Below are positions 45,715-58,953 of a stretch of DNA of 64,000 bases, piece by piece. The notes under the pieces were generated by a model. The model made no database searches, was not told the DNA's origin, and worked only from the letters and a program-made list of their open reading frames with translations. The first letter of the stretch is position 1. The number at the start of each line of letters is the position of its first letter. The stretch is from Abelmoschus esculentus (taxonomy: Eukaryota > Streptophyta > Magnoliopsida > Malvales > Malvaceae), in assembly GCA_035048815.1 (NCBI GenBank), contig JAUCBN010000042.1, forward strand, positions 7,068,001 to 7,132,000. The letters run 5' to 3'. Position numbers and translations under genes: made by a program.

Positions 45715-46976
45715 GCCAAGACCTCGACTACTTTTGAATTCGAAACTTGAAACTAGCGGAAGGCATGCGGTCCAATCAGTAAGGCCCAAACCCAACCCTA
45801 TCACCAAGAGGATTGCATAGGCCGGATCCTACGTTTCGAAAACCTAACTAACGACTATGTATATTCTGGATTTTTTCATCGTATCTGTTAATAGGGTAAA
45901 TATTTGATTCAGTTGAATTAAAAAAATTCAATTATTTAAATTAATGTATTATATTTTATAATTTAAAATTTATTTGATTTAAATTAATTTATAAAATTCG
46001 AGTTCAATTTGAATCGAATTTTAATAACAAAATTTATAAAGGATAACAATTGCACAAGGTACTGTCATTTTAGAAGAAAAAAAATGCTTTTAGAAACTGA
46101 CATGACCTGAACCTAGGTTTCAAAGTATACAAGGAAAATAACAGCTACACAAGGTACTGTCATTTTAGAAGAAAAAAGTATTGAACATACAAAGAATAGA
46201 AATCTTTAGACGAGTATAATTTAAAATATATTTAAACTGAGATTAAAAATGATAATTTTTTAAATAATGTCTTAAGTTGTTTTTTTCTATTTTTTTATAA
46301 ACATGAAAATTTTATAAGTATTGATACTTGTTAAAAACTTAAAATGTTATAAAAAAATAAGTATAAAATTTTAATTTGTAAGTATAAAATCTTGTCAATA
46401 AAACACAAAAAATTCAATCTAAAACGTTATAAAAATGTCTTAACATTTTAAACTTTTGAACAAATTTCAAAACCTATCGTCTTTTAGCACTCTATACCTT
46501 AAAAAAGTATCTATTATACCCACTAAAAATTTAAGTTTGAAATTTAATATTATCGTTTAGAGTTATGATTTAAGATTAATATTTATAGTATATAATTTAG
46601 TTTTTAAAAAGTAAGATTTATGATTTAACAACTAAAATTAAAGTTCAGAGTTTAGTTCCTTAGTATTGGGGCATAAATAAAAGAACACGTGCATAATTTT
46701 TTTTCCATATATAACTTTAAGAAAGTTGAAGTAAAAAGATAATTAGTTTTTAAGGGAACAAAGCAAAGCAAGTATATTTGGTGAATTGATTAAAATATTT
46801 TTTTATTTATAATTTTTTGGGCCGTGAATTTTAGATTTATTGAAATTATTATATTTTTCTTCTAAAGTCTTCTCTATCTATAGATTATGAGGTTAAATCG
46901 ATGAAATATATATATTTTAGGTAAGGGTAAAGTCAGAAATTAAAAGTTAATAGGGTCAAATATAAAATATTACTGC
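45715..46976. other. AT-rich intergenic DNA with a short direct repeat
   Basis: No gene seen. ACAAGGTACTGTCATTTTAG and the following GAAGAAAAAA occur twice, at about 46054 and 46148. 45890-46020 is a decayed AT-rich repeat similar in word use to 44337-44450. Confidence 0.45.
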
Positions 46977-49621
46977 TGTTGTGAATAAATTAAAGAATAA
47001 GAATAAAATATGAATAAAGATGATAAACAAAAAAGAGAGAAACTTTATTATATTCTCAAATTAGGACTGTGTACAATGCTTTCTCTAAAAGTCTATATTT
47101 ATAGGCATAAGATGAAAAACCTTAATTTCAATGGGTATTAAACCCTAATAATAAAGTACAGTCTCATTTAATATATGGATATCCAACATAAATAAAGATA
47201 TTCATAACACTCCCCTTGGATATCCATAAAAATATTATGCCTCGTTAAAACTTTACTAAGTTAAAAACTTCATGGGAAAAAAATTTCTTAACGAACGAAA
47301 AAGAGTACAGACGTCTTTAATATACATAATATGTTGCCTTTATAAACCTTACCAGGAAAACCTATTGGAATAAAACCTCGGTTAAGAGAAAAAGAGTGCA
47401 ACTCGTATTTACTCTCCTTTATGAAAATATCACATAAGATCTTTTAATTTTCAGAATTCAATATTGAATACAATCTTCAAATGTTGGAGTAGATTATGCA
47501 CTAGTAAATAAATCTTCCAAATTATTGTTTGAAATGATTCATTGAATAATATTCTTCTAAAGATCATGAGGGACGAAACTTTAAAGAAATATGTTTCGTT
47601 TTATCATATTTGATGTATCCACCTTGAGATATAAATTTTGGATTATCTCTACACAAGATAGCTTGCATGTTATGTTGTGAAAGCAATTCATATATCTTCT
47701 GGATATGTTTAACCAAACACATATTTTGGCTTTGCCTCAAACAAAGTAATTGTTTAAAGGTAATGGTCTCGTAGTACTAAAATGAGAAATATTTAGTTCC
47801 TGACCAAAAACTATTTATAATAGGAAGAACTTATAATCATTTGTTAGCTTGATGCGAATTAGTTATACTATATGTAAAATGATATATTATCAACATTATC
47901 AGGACCGATTGTCTTTATAAGATAATTTGGAAAATATACTCGTAATTTTATCAACTGAGCAAGTAGGCTTGCAAACACCAAGTTGCGGGTTAAATAACAA
48001 GGGTACATATGATCATCTAATCGATGCATAGATTAAAATCGTAAAATATCTAGATAGACTGTAAAAAAAGTGTATGAGCCCACATATATCACCTTGTATC
48101 CGTTCTAGAAAATTAATAGATTTACACTCTATCTTAACTGATGATGATTGAATAATCAGATTATTTTGATATAAAGTATCACATGAAAAAATTACCATGA
48201 AATTTTTTTAGTTTTTCAATAAATGACCACGTGAGAGTGTCAATAAATTTTTGCATCATAATTGAATCAAGATGACCTAATCAGTTATGCCAAATAAAAT
48301 TATTAGTAAATATCTGGTTTACAATAGCATGAACTTTATTTTGTATTAATTCTTCTATAGTACAATATAGATGACAATGCATGTATCAAGATTTTCTTAT
48401 TTTATTGAGTTATACTCGTAATATTGAGATAGTCAACATCTTCTTGATTAATATTCTCATTATATTTATGCAAATATCTTTAAAACTCAATAGGTCTCTT
48501 TGCGACTTTGACGAGTATAATGCACTATAAATATGGAATAAAATTCTATTTGACAATAACATATTAATACTTTCAGATATAGTACTCACATTATTCTCTT
48601 ACATTTAAAATGAGAAAATATACATAATTATGCATCTTCTAATATGTACTTTATTTCATTCATTTCGAGGAATAAAAAATTTGTGCTTTGTACCACTCTC
48701 TTCGGAGAATGAAAAAATATTAAATATAGCATATCATAATAAATTAGTTATCTATCAAAGATAAACTCTCAAGAGCTCTTTCGAAGCATTGATATTTTAC
48801 TATTTTCAAAAATAGTACTCATATTTTTCCTTGTATTTAAATGAAAAAAATATTTTTTATGCTTAAGTATAGTATGAGTATTTGCATTGTCTACTAAGCA
48901 TAAATCACCTGGATTTATTCTATATTTTATTCTAGAAGTAATCATATTCTTCAAAGGAAAAATTAACATAAAGTGTAAATAAATAATATGTAAAATAAAT
49001 CAACATAAATAAAAATAAATTAACATAAAAAAATAAATAAAAGACCAATTATTCACTTTAGAGGTTATAAGAGAAATAAAATAAATGACGAATCATTCCC
49101 TTTAAGGTTATGAGAAAATTAACAATATCCAACTGAGTTGTATCAATAATGCCATAATTATTTTTGCCTTAAAGAAAATTTGTTTATATTTCCTTTCATT
49201 TATCATTCATGATTATGGATAAAGTCCATAATATTTTGACGTTTGACAAGTCGAGATCAATATTTTGTACCATCGCATTGATAACTTAAAATTTTTGATA
49301 TGATCTCTATCATTCTTGTCATCCTTATAATTCAACTTCTAGTGGATATAAGTATTCTCAAAAGAAACATCTTATTCATATCTATTTTATGACATCAATC
49401 GCGACCACATTTACTAATGTGACATTTATTCTTTCCACTATAAAATATCACACTTCAGGGAATGAAGAGAAGACTAATAGGTATTCAAAACCTTTTCACG
49501 ATATTGTGTCTATAGAACAACATTAATGTGTGAAAAGTGGAGTATATTTTTCTAACATATCCTCAACAATGATACTCTGACACATAACATAATTTTATTC
49601 ACTAATCATATGGTGAATTAT

Positions 49622-49830
49622 CATGTTTGCGTTCACTTTAAGGAGTGAAACAAATTCAATAATTGCATTGAATAAACATCATGCTTACATCCACTTTAGG
49701 GAATGACATAAATCAAATAAATCGCATGAAATAAACATTATGTTTGCATTCACTTCAAGGAATTACATAAATGTCAATAATTGCATGAAATAAGTATCGT
49801 GCATGCATTCACTTGAGGGAATGCCTCCCA
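49622..49830. repeat. Four ~60-bp tandem repeats inside the decayed copia element
   Basis: Units start near 49622, 49680, 49738 and 49799, each with CATGTTTGCATTCACTTTA, GGGAATG and a CATAAAT...AATTGCATGAAATAA tail. They fall in the gag end of the element, where some copia elements carry repeats in the gag coding region. Confidence 0.75.
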
Positions 49831-50926
49831 TAAAAATTCTTGGATCAAGACGATTTTTGTAACTTGAACTTGGGAGAAGTCTATAGTCGAGTTTTTCAAT
49901 ACAAAAAATATTGTTATCAATAAAATATAGACTTTATAACATTCATACTATTAAATAGTAATTGATCAACCATTATATATATAATACATACAAGGAACAC
50001 AAATTTAATCCTCATACGCAATATTGTTAAATCAGTCCACAAGGTCCTATAAAAAGAACCTTCTTTGAGACTAGTAGTCTCGCAGAATAGGATGTTCAAC
50101 CAATATATTCAAATTAAACCAATATAACAGAGAACATATTAATTAATTAAAGGTTCAATATTTGTTTCAAAATCATGTAATACTTAAAATATAATTAAAA
50201 ACATAAACTTTCATCATTGGAATAAAAAAAATATTAGTCATAAAAATCTCAAATTAAATAGATGTAAAACACTACCCGTATATGTTATTGTATTTTAAAT
50301 ACATGATAATTTCACGCTTTGAACAATCATCCCTTAATTGAAGAATAATTATTCATCCATTATATCGAGATAAATAAGTAAAACATACCAGACTTTCCAA
50401 GCTAAGTTGAAATATGGTAGATTTAGTCACCAATATCTTATTAAAATCTTTTTAGAAATTATCGACAAGAACCACGATAATTGAGTCACTTTGTCGCTAC
50501 ACAAACACCAAATAACCAATGAATTTTCAAAAATTAATAGTCAAGTTAAAGATCAAGAGAGAAAAATAATCGATAATTAAAATACAATAGAGGGAGAAGA
50601 ATTTATCTTTGATTTATGCTAGTAACAAATTCTTTTCAATAACTCCTTTAAGATTCGAACGACAAACACCTCTGTTGGTTAGAGTTTCGTGTTTATAACT
50701 TATTGTGAATAAAATAAAGAATAAGAACAAAATAGATGAACAAAGATGAGAGACAAAAGAGAAAGATTTGTATTATATTCTCAAAGTAAGGTTGTGCATA
50801 ATATTTATCTAAAAGTCTATATTTATAGGTATAAGATAAAAAGTCTAATTTCAATGAATATTAAACCCTAATAATAAAGTACATTAAAGTCTCATTTAAT
50901 ATATGAATATCCACCATAAATAAAGA

Positions 50927-51090
50927 CAGTGACGGAGCTAAAGAGGGGTGGGGCTCCACCCCTGAAGATTTTTTTTTCATTTTTGTCCCCTATTTAATTT
51001 TTTTTAAATTGTTTTTTTTATGAATTTGACCCCCTACTTTTATAAATTTATGTTTTGCCCCCTCAACCTCAAATCCTGGCTCCGTCATTG
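50927..51090. mobile_element. hAT-like MITE, 164 bp, nested in an LTR
   Basis: Ends CAGTGACGGAGC and GGCTCCGTCATTG are inverted repeats. It is flanked by a perfect 8-bp AATAAAGA (50919-50926, 51091-51098). The sister LTR at 46977-47209 has this site once, uninterrupted (CATAAATAAAGATATTC), so it serves as an empty-site control. Interior non-coding, T-rich. Confidence 0.92.
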
Positions 51091-51109
51091 AATAAAGATA
51101 TTCATAACA

Positions 51110-51472
51110 ACCGTAAAATTTATAGATAAATTAAAAAATACGACTAAAATTATCAATAATAGGATTTGATTTATGAACTTCAAGTAAAATACATTTCCCT
51201 TTACTAATATATTTTACCACTAAGGCAAGAATTATTTTATGATATCAAAATAAATAAATAAATAAATTATAGTTTAAATTTTTGCATGTTAATATAATAG
51301 TTATAGAGAAATTAAAAGAATACGATTAAAAATATCAATAATAAAATTTTATTTATGAACTTCAAGTAAAATACATTGACTTTCACTTATACTACATTTT
51401 ACAAGTAAGACAAGAATTATTTTATAGCATTAAGATAAGTAAAATAAACAATAATTTAAAATTTGCGAGTGC

Positions 51473-51509
<37 letters not shown>

Positions 51510-53177
51510 CGAGTCGTAAAGGAAAAAAAATAGATCGTAAGGGTAGGTCGCGAAGGTTAGACCTCTGTTAGTCCTCATATGTCTAAGCCCTTGCTGGTTT
51601 TAGGATTAAAATTTTTACTACACATGTAATGTCATCACCTTCGTTAAGACTTAATCGAAACTTAATGATTATCAGAAAAAAATAGAAAAAAATATATTTT
51701 TAGTGATAATTCTGTTAAAAATTTATTTAATAATTAAAAGAAAAAAATCGGTATCCATCGATGTAGTTTACCTTATTATTGTTCATGTTTAAAAAATAAT
51801 TATGATTAGATATTTTCTTTAAAAAATAAACAAAATCAGTAAAAAAATCACGTTGCACAAGAACAAGATCATTTTCTCAAATCATTAAGCTTAGGTGTGT
51901 ATCAATTTTTTCTCTCTTAAAGAATACTAATTTAATTTCGTTGTTATGTTTGTTTTATCTTTATTCTAAATTCTTAATTTTAATAAAAAATATATTTTCT
52001 TATTAAAAGTTTAGACTGAAGAATCTAGTAGTATTCCACAAACACATACGGAGAGATGTATATTCAAAGTTGTACTCGCAGAGATGGAAAAATTGCGTAA
52101 GTAGGTTGGGCAAAATATGATTCAATTTTAAAAAAATTAAATTATTTAAATTAACTTGAGAAAAATATATTTAATTTGTTTTGATTTAATTTATTTTTTA
52201 AATAAAATTTGAGTTAAAAAATGAAATAGAATAACTCAATTTTTAGTAATTAATGAATATATTTTTTAATTTGAGTTGGGTCTATTAATTCTGCCTTATA
52301 TATGTATATATAAAGAAATATATATATGAATTATATATAGTTTATATATAAAAAAAAACTTTGATACACAAACCATTTTATAGGTTAGTGATTTAGTTTT
52401 TACGGTTTAAAATTTAAAGATAAGTAAAGATAAGGAATTGAGAATTTAAATTTTATAGCAGGCTTACATCATAACTTTTATTCCTCCGTCAAATGTTTCC
52501 AAAAAACTCATGCCCTTAAGGAGATTACCTCGTCATTGCAGTTCAACATTCCCCTCAAAGGCTTACCTCCCGGACTCGCAAAGTCCCATGAGTCCAAAAG
52601 CCTACAGGGTTAATTAGTCTTACGACATGCCCTTTAGAAGGCCATACTTCATACTTCAAGAGACCCCCACAACATACTTCAAATGGCCATGAAACTCAGA
52701 CGCTTTTATGCCTCCAAACTTATTAAGTCTTTATAGATTCTTATGCTCGATCATCGTATCGCGATAAGACAAACCATCGAACACGATTGAGTTCACAATC
52801 TGACAATTAAGCTACAACTTGTTATCCCGTCAACAACCATCACTAGATCTGATGTAGTTTCATCAGACGTCCCTCTATTTACATCGCCAATTGGATATAT
52901 ATACCCCAAGGTTAAAGATAAAAGAGACACATCTTCAATAATTTTGGGTTGCTTACTTATCTCTATACAAAGTTTATCACACCAAAGTCACTCACACATG
53001 CTTTCTCTCTAAACCACTAATTTTTGATTACATCAGAATGGATGAACCATCGTCAATTAACATAAACCACCACCTGACCATCGATCTGATACTGTTTGGT
53101 GTATGGTTAAATGTTGTTGTGTGTTGTGTGGTATTAAGGTCCTTGATGTATGCTATTAAGACACCCAATTGGTCGAG
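51110..53177. other. AT-rich intergenic DNA with a TA microsatellite
   Basis: A TA run lies at 51476-51505. Two ~90-bp near-repeats carry AAATTAAAAAATACGA and CTTCAAGTAAAATACATT (51120-51240 and 51305-51430). 52485-52870 is less AT-rich (CCCTTAAGGAGATTACCTCG onward) but has no frame or motif that I recognise. Confidence 0.45.
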
Positions 53178-53889
53178 TGTTGTTAAATAGACTGCAAAAC
53201 AGGGCGTTAGCACTGACAGGAAAAATTAAAGAAACGAACTAATAGAAAGTTTGACCGTGTCGTGGTATGGAGGCCACTGCCTTAGAAACAAATCGCCCCG
53301 ATGTGTGTACTCGCTACTTTAGGCGGTTGTCCCCCGAAGGTTAGCACGGTCCTCCAAACAGTGTACACCCAAAGTTTGGAGTGGACTGTAGAGGAAATGA
53401 TCGTCGGAACCGTAGTCGAACAGAATGATACTCTCTAATTCTCTCTCAATAAGACAAATGAACTCTGAATGGGATTATTAAAAATGAGAGAAAAGCATCT
53501 TATTTATAGGTTGAAAGCAGGGGCAAATCTGTCCAGGAATCAAATAAAATCTGATTTAAATTTAAATTTTAAATTTAATATCAGATAATATCTATCCAAA
53601 AATAGTAGATTTGCTAATCGAAAATATCCATTTAAATCTCGGATAAAATCTATTCAAAATTAGATTTATTAACAGATAAAATCTAATTAAATCTCAGATA
53701 ATCTGTTAATATCTATCTAAAAATTGTAGATTTTATAACCGAAAATATCCATTTAAATCTCGGATATTTTGTTATTAAATCTATTCGGTTAAGTATTTAA
53801 AATTCAAAGAGAATTTTAAATCAACTGAACTGCTCTCATACAACCTATAAAAACAGAGTGTGGGATTCAAGCATTACATATTTCCAACA
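53178..53889 (-). repeat. 3' LTR of the copia element (712 bp)
   Basis: Minus-strand ends TGTTGGAAATATG and ATTTAACAACA. Both borders are supported: the outer by the second copy at 57140, the inner by the adjacent polypurine tract. Confidence 0.85.
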
Positions 53890-54244
53890 ATCCCCCACTA
53901 ATGCGAAAGAATCCTCATGATATCACAAAGTTTGAGTATCACTAGACAAGCATTTGCGAGATTAGTTACTTAAGCACATAGTGAACGAATCTTGAACTAG
54001 TACGTAGTGATGATGAGTAATCCTCCTCTTAGATAAGTGAAACTAGTCTTGAACTTTCTAAGATCGGGGTGAACTCATAACACATAACTAATCCCTTCAT
54101 CCACCATAGTCCGCGATGTGAAGATGTGTATATACATAAAGTATATATATTTAGCCATCTTACCTCGGGATTTTAGTAAGTGTACTAGAAAAACGGCCCA
54201 TCGTTTTTCATAGAAGGCGGCTAACTCTTCTCACTTACATAGGT

Positions 54245-54665
54245 TATTTCATCAAGTTTATCTCAATATAAACCACCCAAACTTGGGCTATGAAATAATT
54301 AAGAGCTTTGTATAAATCTCAACCTCACAAGAAAATAAGGTGATTTTCTTCAAGTTCATATTAAATGAACCACCCAAACTCTGGGCTAAAAAATCATTAA
54401 GAATAAAAACTCAACCTCTTTGTTCGGTAAATTCAATAGTGTTCTTCTCAATAGAACAATCCAACCTCTTTGGATAGAATTTATTAAGAGTTTAAAAATA
54501 AACTCATCCTTCCGAGCGGTAAGTTCAATTAATCCTTCGCAATAGGTCTAAGAACTTATTAAGAGTAGTTATTCAACCAAAATCGGTAAATTCATCAAGT
54601 CTTTCTCACTAAGACCACCCAAACTTGGGCTACGAATTTATTAAGAGCATTTAAGTTCAACCTAG
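54245..54665. repeat. Degenerate tandem repeats between pol and 3' LTR
   Basis: Five loose units of 70-100 bp (near 54246, 54345, 54436, 54526 and 54594) share ACCACCCAAACTTGGGCTA, TTATTAAGAG, CAACCTC and CGGTAAATTCA blocks in the same order. They lie downstream of the pol end in the element's sense and are non-coding. Confidence 0.65.
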
Positions 54666-54786
54666 GCATGTACATGAAACGTCATAGGGATTGGGTAAAG
54701 GGACATGTACACCATGAGTCTCTTTCATGGTTTCGTTTAACCACATTAAACTTAGAGAACTAAGTTGGGTATCCACCATGAATCTC

Positions 54787-56700
54787 TCAAGAAATGGGCT
54801 TAAGACTCATCCCCCTCGACGAATCCAGAATTTGTTTCCTGCTCAATCCTTTGGTAGTAGGATCAGCCAAATTCATCTCCGACTTAACATACTTTAAGGT
54901 GAGTAATCCGTTCTTTATTAGGTGCCTCACATATTCGTACCTTATGCGAATGTGTCTCTTCTTACTATTGTAAACTTGATTTAGAGTCACATGTATCACA
55001 AATTACGAATCTCACAATAAAGATATCGGAGGAGTCGGTTTTCCTCACAAAGGTATCTTTGTTAAAAGATTCCTTAGCCATCCGGTTTCTTGCCTAGTTA
55101 AGTCTAGAGCTATAAACTCTGACTTTATGATGGAGTGTGCAATGCAAGTCTGCTTGGTAGACTTTCACAAGATTACAACTCCACCAAAAGTGAAAACATA
55201 TCTACTCGTAGAGCTTACCTCATCACTATCAGAAACCTAGTTGGCGTCACAACATCCTTTCAAATAACAGGATAGCCAACAAATTTGAGTTTCCAATCCA
55301 TAATACCCTTAAGGTATTTTAGTAAGAGTCTAAGAGTCGTTCAATATTCACCACTTGAATTATGAGTATATCTATTTAATCTACTCATTACATAGGCAAT
55401 ATCGGGCCGAGTATAGTTCACTAAGAACATTAGGCTTTCAATAATTTTAGCATATTCAACCTGGGAAACACAACTTCCTTTATTTTTAACGAGATGAGTG
55501 CTAGAGTCAAAAGGGATTCGAGTATAAATGGCATCTCAACTGTCAAACTCTTTAATATTTTTGAGTGAACCCTATAACTACTAGCCTTGCCTTACTCTGG
55601 ATTGACCCATCTGGTATGAACTCATTTGTTGCTAATAGGTTTAAATCCTTTAGGCAAGTCTACCAATTCCCAAACATGATTTAGACATTATTGACTCTAG
55701 TTTATCATTAACTACTCCTCCAAAACTAGTGTCAATAGATCTCATAGCTTCTTCATAAGTTTTAGGATCCTCATCTAACAAGAAACTTAAGCTATAAGAT
55801 CTGATAAGTTGTCTAGATCATTTATCTCAAAAATAAAGGAAGTAACAAAGTATGGTCCAAAAGATATTTTTATCTTTGTTTAGGCTCTAACTCAAACTCT
55901 AGAGCATATCATACGATAGTGTTGGTAGCATACTCAATAAATACTACATCAACAGTTTAGGCATCGATGGTGGACTTCTTAAAGTCAGGCAAACATACTT
56001 TAGCCAGACACCCCCACACTTTTAGGTATTGCAAGTTAGGTACATAACCTTTTCATAGTTCGTATGGGGTTGAGTCTAATTTCTTATGAGATACTCGGTT
56101 TAAGATTTACCGATAGAATGACTTCCACAATATGTTATAAGCTAACCCAGAACTTATCAATAATGAAATTATCATCTCTTTTAAAGTTTTGTTTTTCCTC
56201 TCGACTATGTCGTTTTGTTGAGGAAAGTAAGGGGTAGAAGTTTCATGAACTAACACTTTTCATCTTTTTTCATAAAGAGAATTTTTATGGAGATTTCTGC
56301 ACACTCCTAAGATAGACAAATCTTTTCTTCCTTCTTAATTATTTGAAGAAAAGAGCTCAAAGAGATTTAATAGCTACAAACATCTTTTAGTAGCATTAAT
56401 GTCTATCATTTTCTCTTTATTTTAGACAAGGTTCTTACCTTAAAAGACCACTAGAAATATTCATCTACTATGATTAAAAATATATCTTAAAAATTATTAA
56501 GATTATTATTCTAACTTCTACATTAAGTATAGAATATTTATTTAGTCATAGTATCTTATAAATTGGAATAATGAGCATAGTAATGCACTAGGTAGGTTTA
56601 GAAAGAGAGGTGGCACATAAAGCACACTTAAATACCAAATCTTTCAAAAACCAATCCTAGACATGCATTTTAAACTATCTCACTACTTTCCAATTAATCT
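54787..56700 (-). pseudogene. Copia pol remnant: integrase, reverse transcriptase, RNase H traces
   Basis: The minus strand at 54787-54999 reads KRHIRIRYEYVRHLIKNG and then LADPTTKGLSRKQILDSSRG, the copia RNase H tail. Near 56185-56235 PQQNDIVERKNKTLK matches the late integrase block. Between them only scattered similarity remains, with many stops. Confidence 0.75.
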
Positions 56701-57211
56701 CTTATGAATATTTTTCTCCTCATTTAGGTCTTTTAAAAGTTATGCTTAATATATATGTTCCCCACTAAAAAAAATTATTAAGCACACTCAAGATAAGTTT
56801 TCTACTCAAAAAGGTCATCTAGCCTTCTTTTACAACCTAATCTAAACCATACCCTCTAAGCTTATAGACTAGGTAAAGGCTTTAATATAAATTCATATAA
56901 TATAAATCATGATTTAAATAATCTGACCTTATAAGTAGAACACATTTCATATAGACCTTGTCTATTTTGATCATGCCTGCAATTTCTGTCCTTGCATCAT
57001 GACTCCAAAATTCATCTTGACCGATATTTCATAACCACTTTGAATCTTCGATTATTGACTCGTCAAGTGCGTCAAGCTTGAACAAACCCAAAACCACCTT
57101 GACAATAATATCATTTTTGCAGTAAATTTGTTTCTAAATTGTTGTTAAATAGACTGCAAAACAGGGCGTTAGCACTGACAGGAAAAATTAAAGAAACGAA
57201 CTGATAGAAAG

Positions 57212-57665
57212 GTTGCCTCCAAAGAGGGAAAACGAAAATTAGAAAAATATGTGATGTTTAGGTTAATTAAAAATGGTTTTAAGAGTTTTAAATTGGGTTT
57301 AATTAAGTTATTTAATTTAAAATAGATTTTAGGCTTAATTAAGTAATATTTGGAAAGACTAGACCAGATAGGATTATAATTGGATCAATTCCCCTTAAAT
57401 ATTCAAAGTTTTGTCTTGTTTCATAAAATTATCCCTAAATTTTCAATTTTTACAAAACGGTCATTAATTTCAAAATCTTAGGATTTCAAGGGTCGATTTT
57501 AAAATTTGATTTGACCAAAGTCTAATATATATTATTTAAGTATTTTAAAATATTTTTCCTTAATTTATTTTGATAGAAAACTAATTTTTAAGTATTTAAT
57601 CCCGAATTAGGCTAAACCGACTAAACCGGCCCACTAACTTCTAAGCCCAAACTTGGGGCGTTACA
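57212..57665 (-). mobile_element. LTR fragment ending TGTAACGCCCC (minus strand)
   Basis: Read on the minus strand this begins TGTAACGCCCCAAGTTTGGG, the style of start also seen at 10865. It runs about 450 bp to the point where the copia 5' LTR is cut off. It probably inserted into, or was joined by deletion to, that LTR. Only one end is visible. Confidence 0.45.
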
Positions 57666-58953
57666 ATAAGTATGTTTTAAGGATTGGATTGATAATATTA
57701 GTATTGTTTCTAACTTGTTTATGAGTTCATGTGTGTTAATGAATAAGATTGTAGGTTTTTACACCTTGTATTTATGTTTCCATTAAGTTTATAAATAATT
57801 TGATGGATTCTTGTTATGTTTACACATAGGTACATAGGAGAACACCAGCTCAAAAGAGTGTATGCAACTCAACCTCAACTCAAGTGAGTTATATTCAGCT
57901 CAGAAGAAGCTCAAAGGAGTGCATGCAGCTCACCTTAGTTCGAGGCATCTCAGAGGCTTATCTCCCAGCTCAATTCAGCTCCTGACACTTTTAGCTAGCT
58001 CGTTTTAACTTTACTCAATATCCAGCTAGCTCAACTCAAGCTAAAGTGACCTATGGCAGCTGAAACCTATCCTACAGGAAGGGAAGATGTCCTAGGCGTG
58101 TGTCATTCATGTGAGACACACATGGAAGTCTTGTGCACATGTGTGGGCCTTCAAAGGACTTTAAGCCAAACAAGGCCCTTGTTTTTTATGAGATAAGGCT
58201 TGGAGTAGTTATTTGTTTGAATTTCAAACAAATAAACACATGTTTAATGTGTTATTTTCGTTCAAACTTATGGCTAAGAAAGCATAGCTGTCAATAGGAG
58301 TTATTTTCAATCAAATTTAATTTTTAAACTCCTTTAATACTAGTCACACATTGTAATTCGGCCACACCTTTTTTTCTATATATATGTACTTCAAACTATA
58401 TAAAAAGGTTATACATTTGAGATATAAAAATTACTTAGAGAGTTTTCTCTTCTTTGGTTCTTTTTAGAACTTTTTTGACTTATAAACTTGTTTTGATTGT
58501 CAGACTTGACGTTAGATTCAATTCGAGTTTGCTTAGTAGATTATATAGGTTCTTTTGAGTTTAACGTTTCCATTTCGATCCAACAACTTTCTTTTCCATT
58601 GATTAACACTCAAGTTGCTACCATGGATGTTTCTTGAAACATTCATCTTCCTCATTTTGAATGAAATTCAAAATGCCCAACATTTTTCTTTTTCTTTAAT
58701 TTTCTTTTTTTTGTTTTTACACCCTTATTTTATCATGAACTTTTCTTTAATTCCTTGTTATTTTTATTTTATTCTTGTTGCAGGAACATGCTTAGAACAT
58801 TCCTAGATCCTTAACATACGAAGAAAGTCCGTTTCGACGAGCGACCTCGTATCAGTAAATTTGATATTGAGGCCAAACTTATAGCTTCTAGTGATGTTGT
58901 GAACTTGATCCATTTGGATGATCGAAGTTTTTAACAAATTTGTCGTTTGTTTA
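57666..58953. other. Non-coding block with clustered AGCTC words and a TATA-like box
   Basis: 57845-58045 holds eight AGCTC words in ~200 bp, with CTCAA and CTCAG variants between them. 58395-58410 (ACTATATAAAAAGG) looks like a TATA box, followed by a T-rich leader-like stretch. Together this resembles the U3-R part of an LTR, but no second copy or internal domain is visible. The short frame at 58615 has no recognisable domain. Confidence 0.4.

Larger units (their letters stand above)
46977..51109 (-). mobile_element. Decayed Ty1/copia element with both LTRs
   Basis: Direct repeats 46977-47209 (233 bp) and 50701-51109 (237 bp once a nested 164-bp insertion and its duplication are removed) are the LTRs; minus-strand ends TGTTATGAAT and TTCACAACA. 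A minus-strand polypurine tract CCAAGGGGAG lies at 47210-47219. Flanks ACTGC and ACCGT agree at three of five bases and differ by transitions, so a decayed target duplication is possible. The interior is 3.5 kb with many stops. Near 48215-48300 the minus strand still reads WH-LGH-DSIMMQKFI, the gag-pre-integrase block. No readable gene remains. Confidence 0.8.
53178..57211 (-). mobile_element. Ty1/copia element, 5' LTR truncated
   Basis: The left LTR 53178-53889 is complete, and its first ~72 bp recur at 57140-57211 (TGTTGTTAAATAGACTGCAA), which is all that remains of the 5' LTR. The minus-strand polypurine tract TAGTGGGGGAT abuts the left LTR at 53890. The interior is only 3.25 kb, so gag and part of pol are deleted. 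Confidence 0.85.

Noticed and set aside
52990..53177. Possible primer-binding-site-like GATCTGATACTG left of the copia LTR
   Set aside because: Two mismatches to the initiator tRNA complement on the plus strand and no LTR border or second copy next to it.
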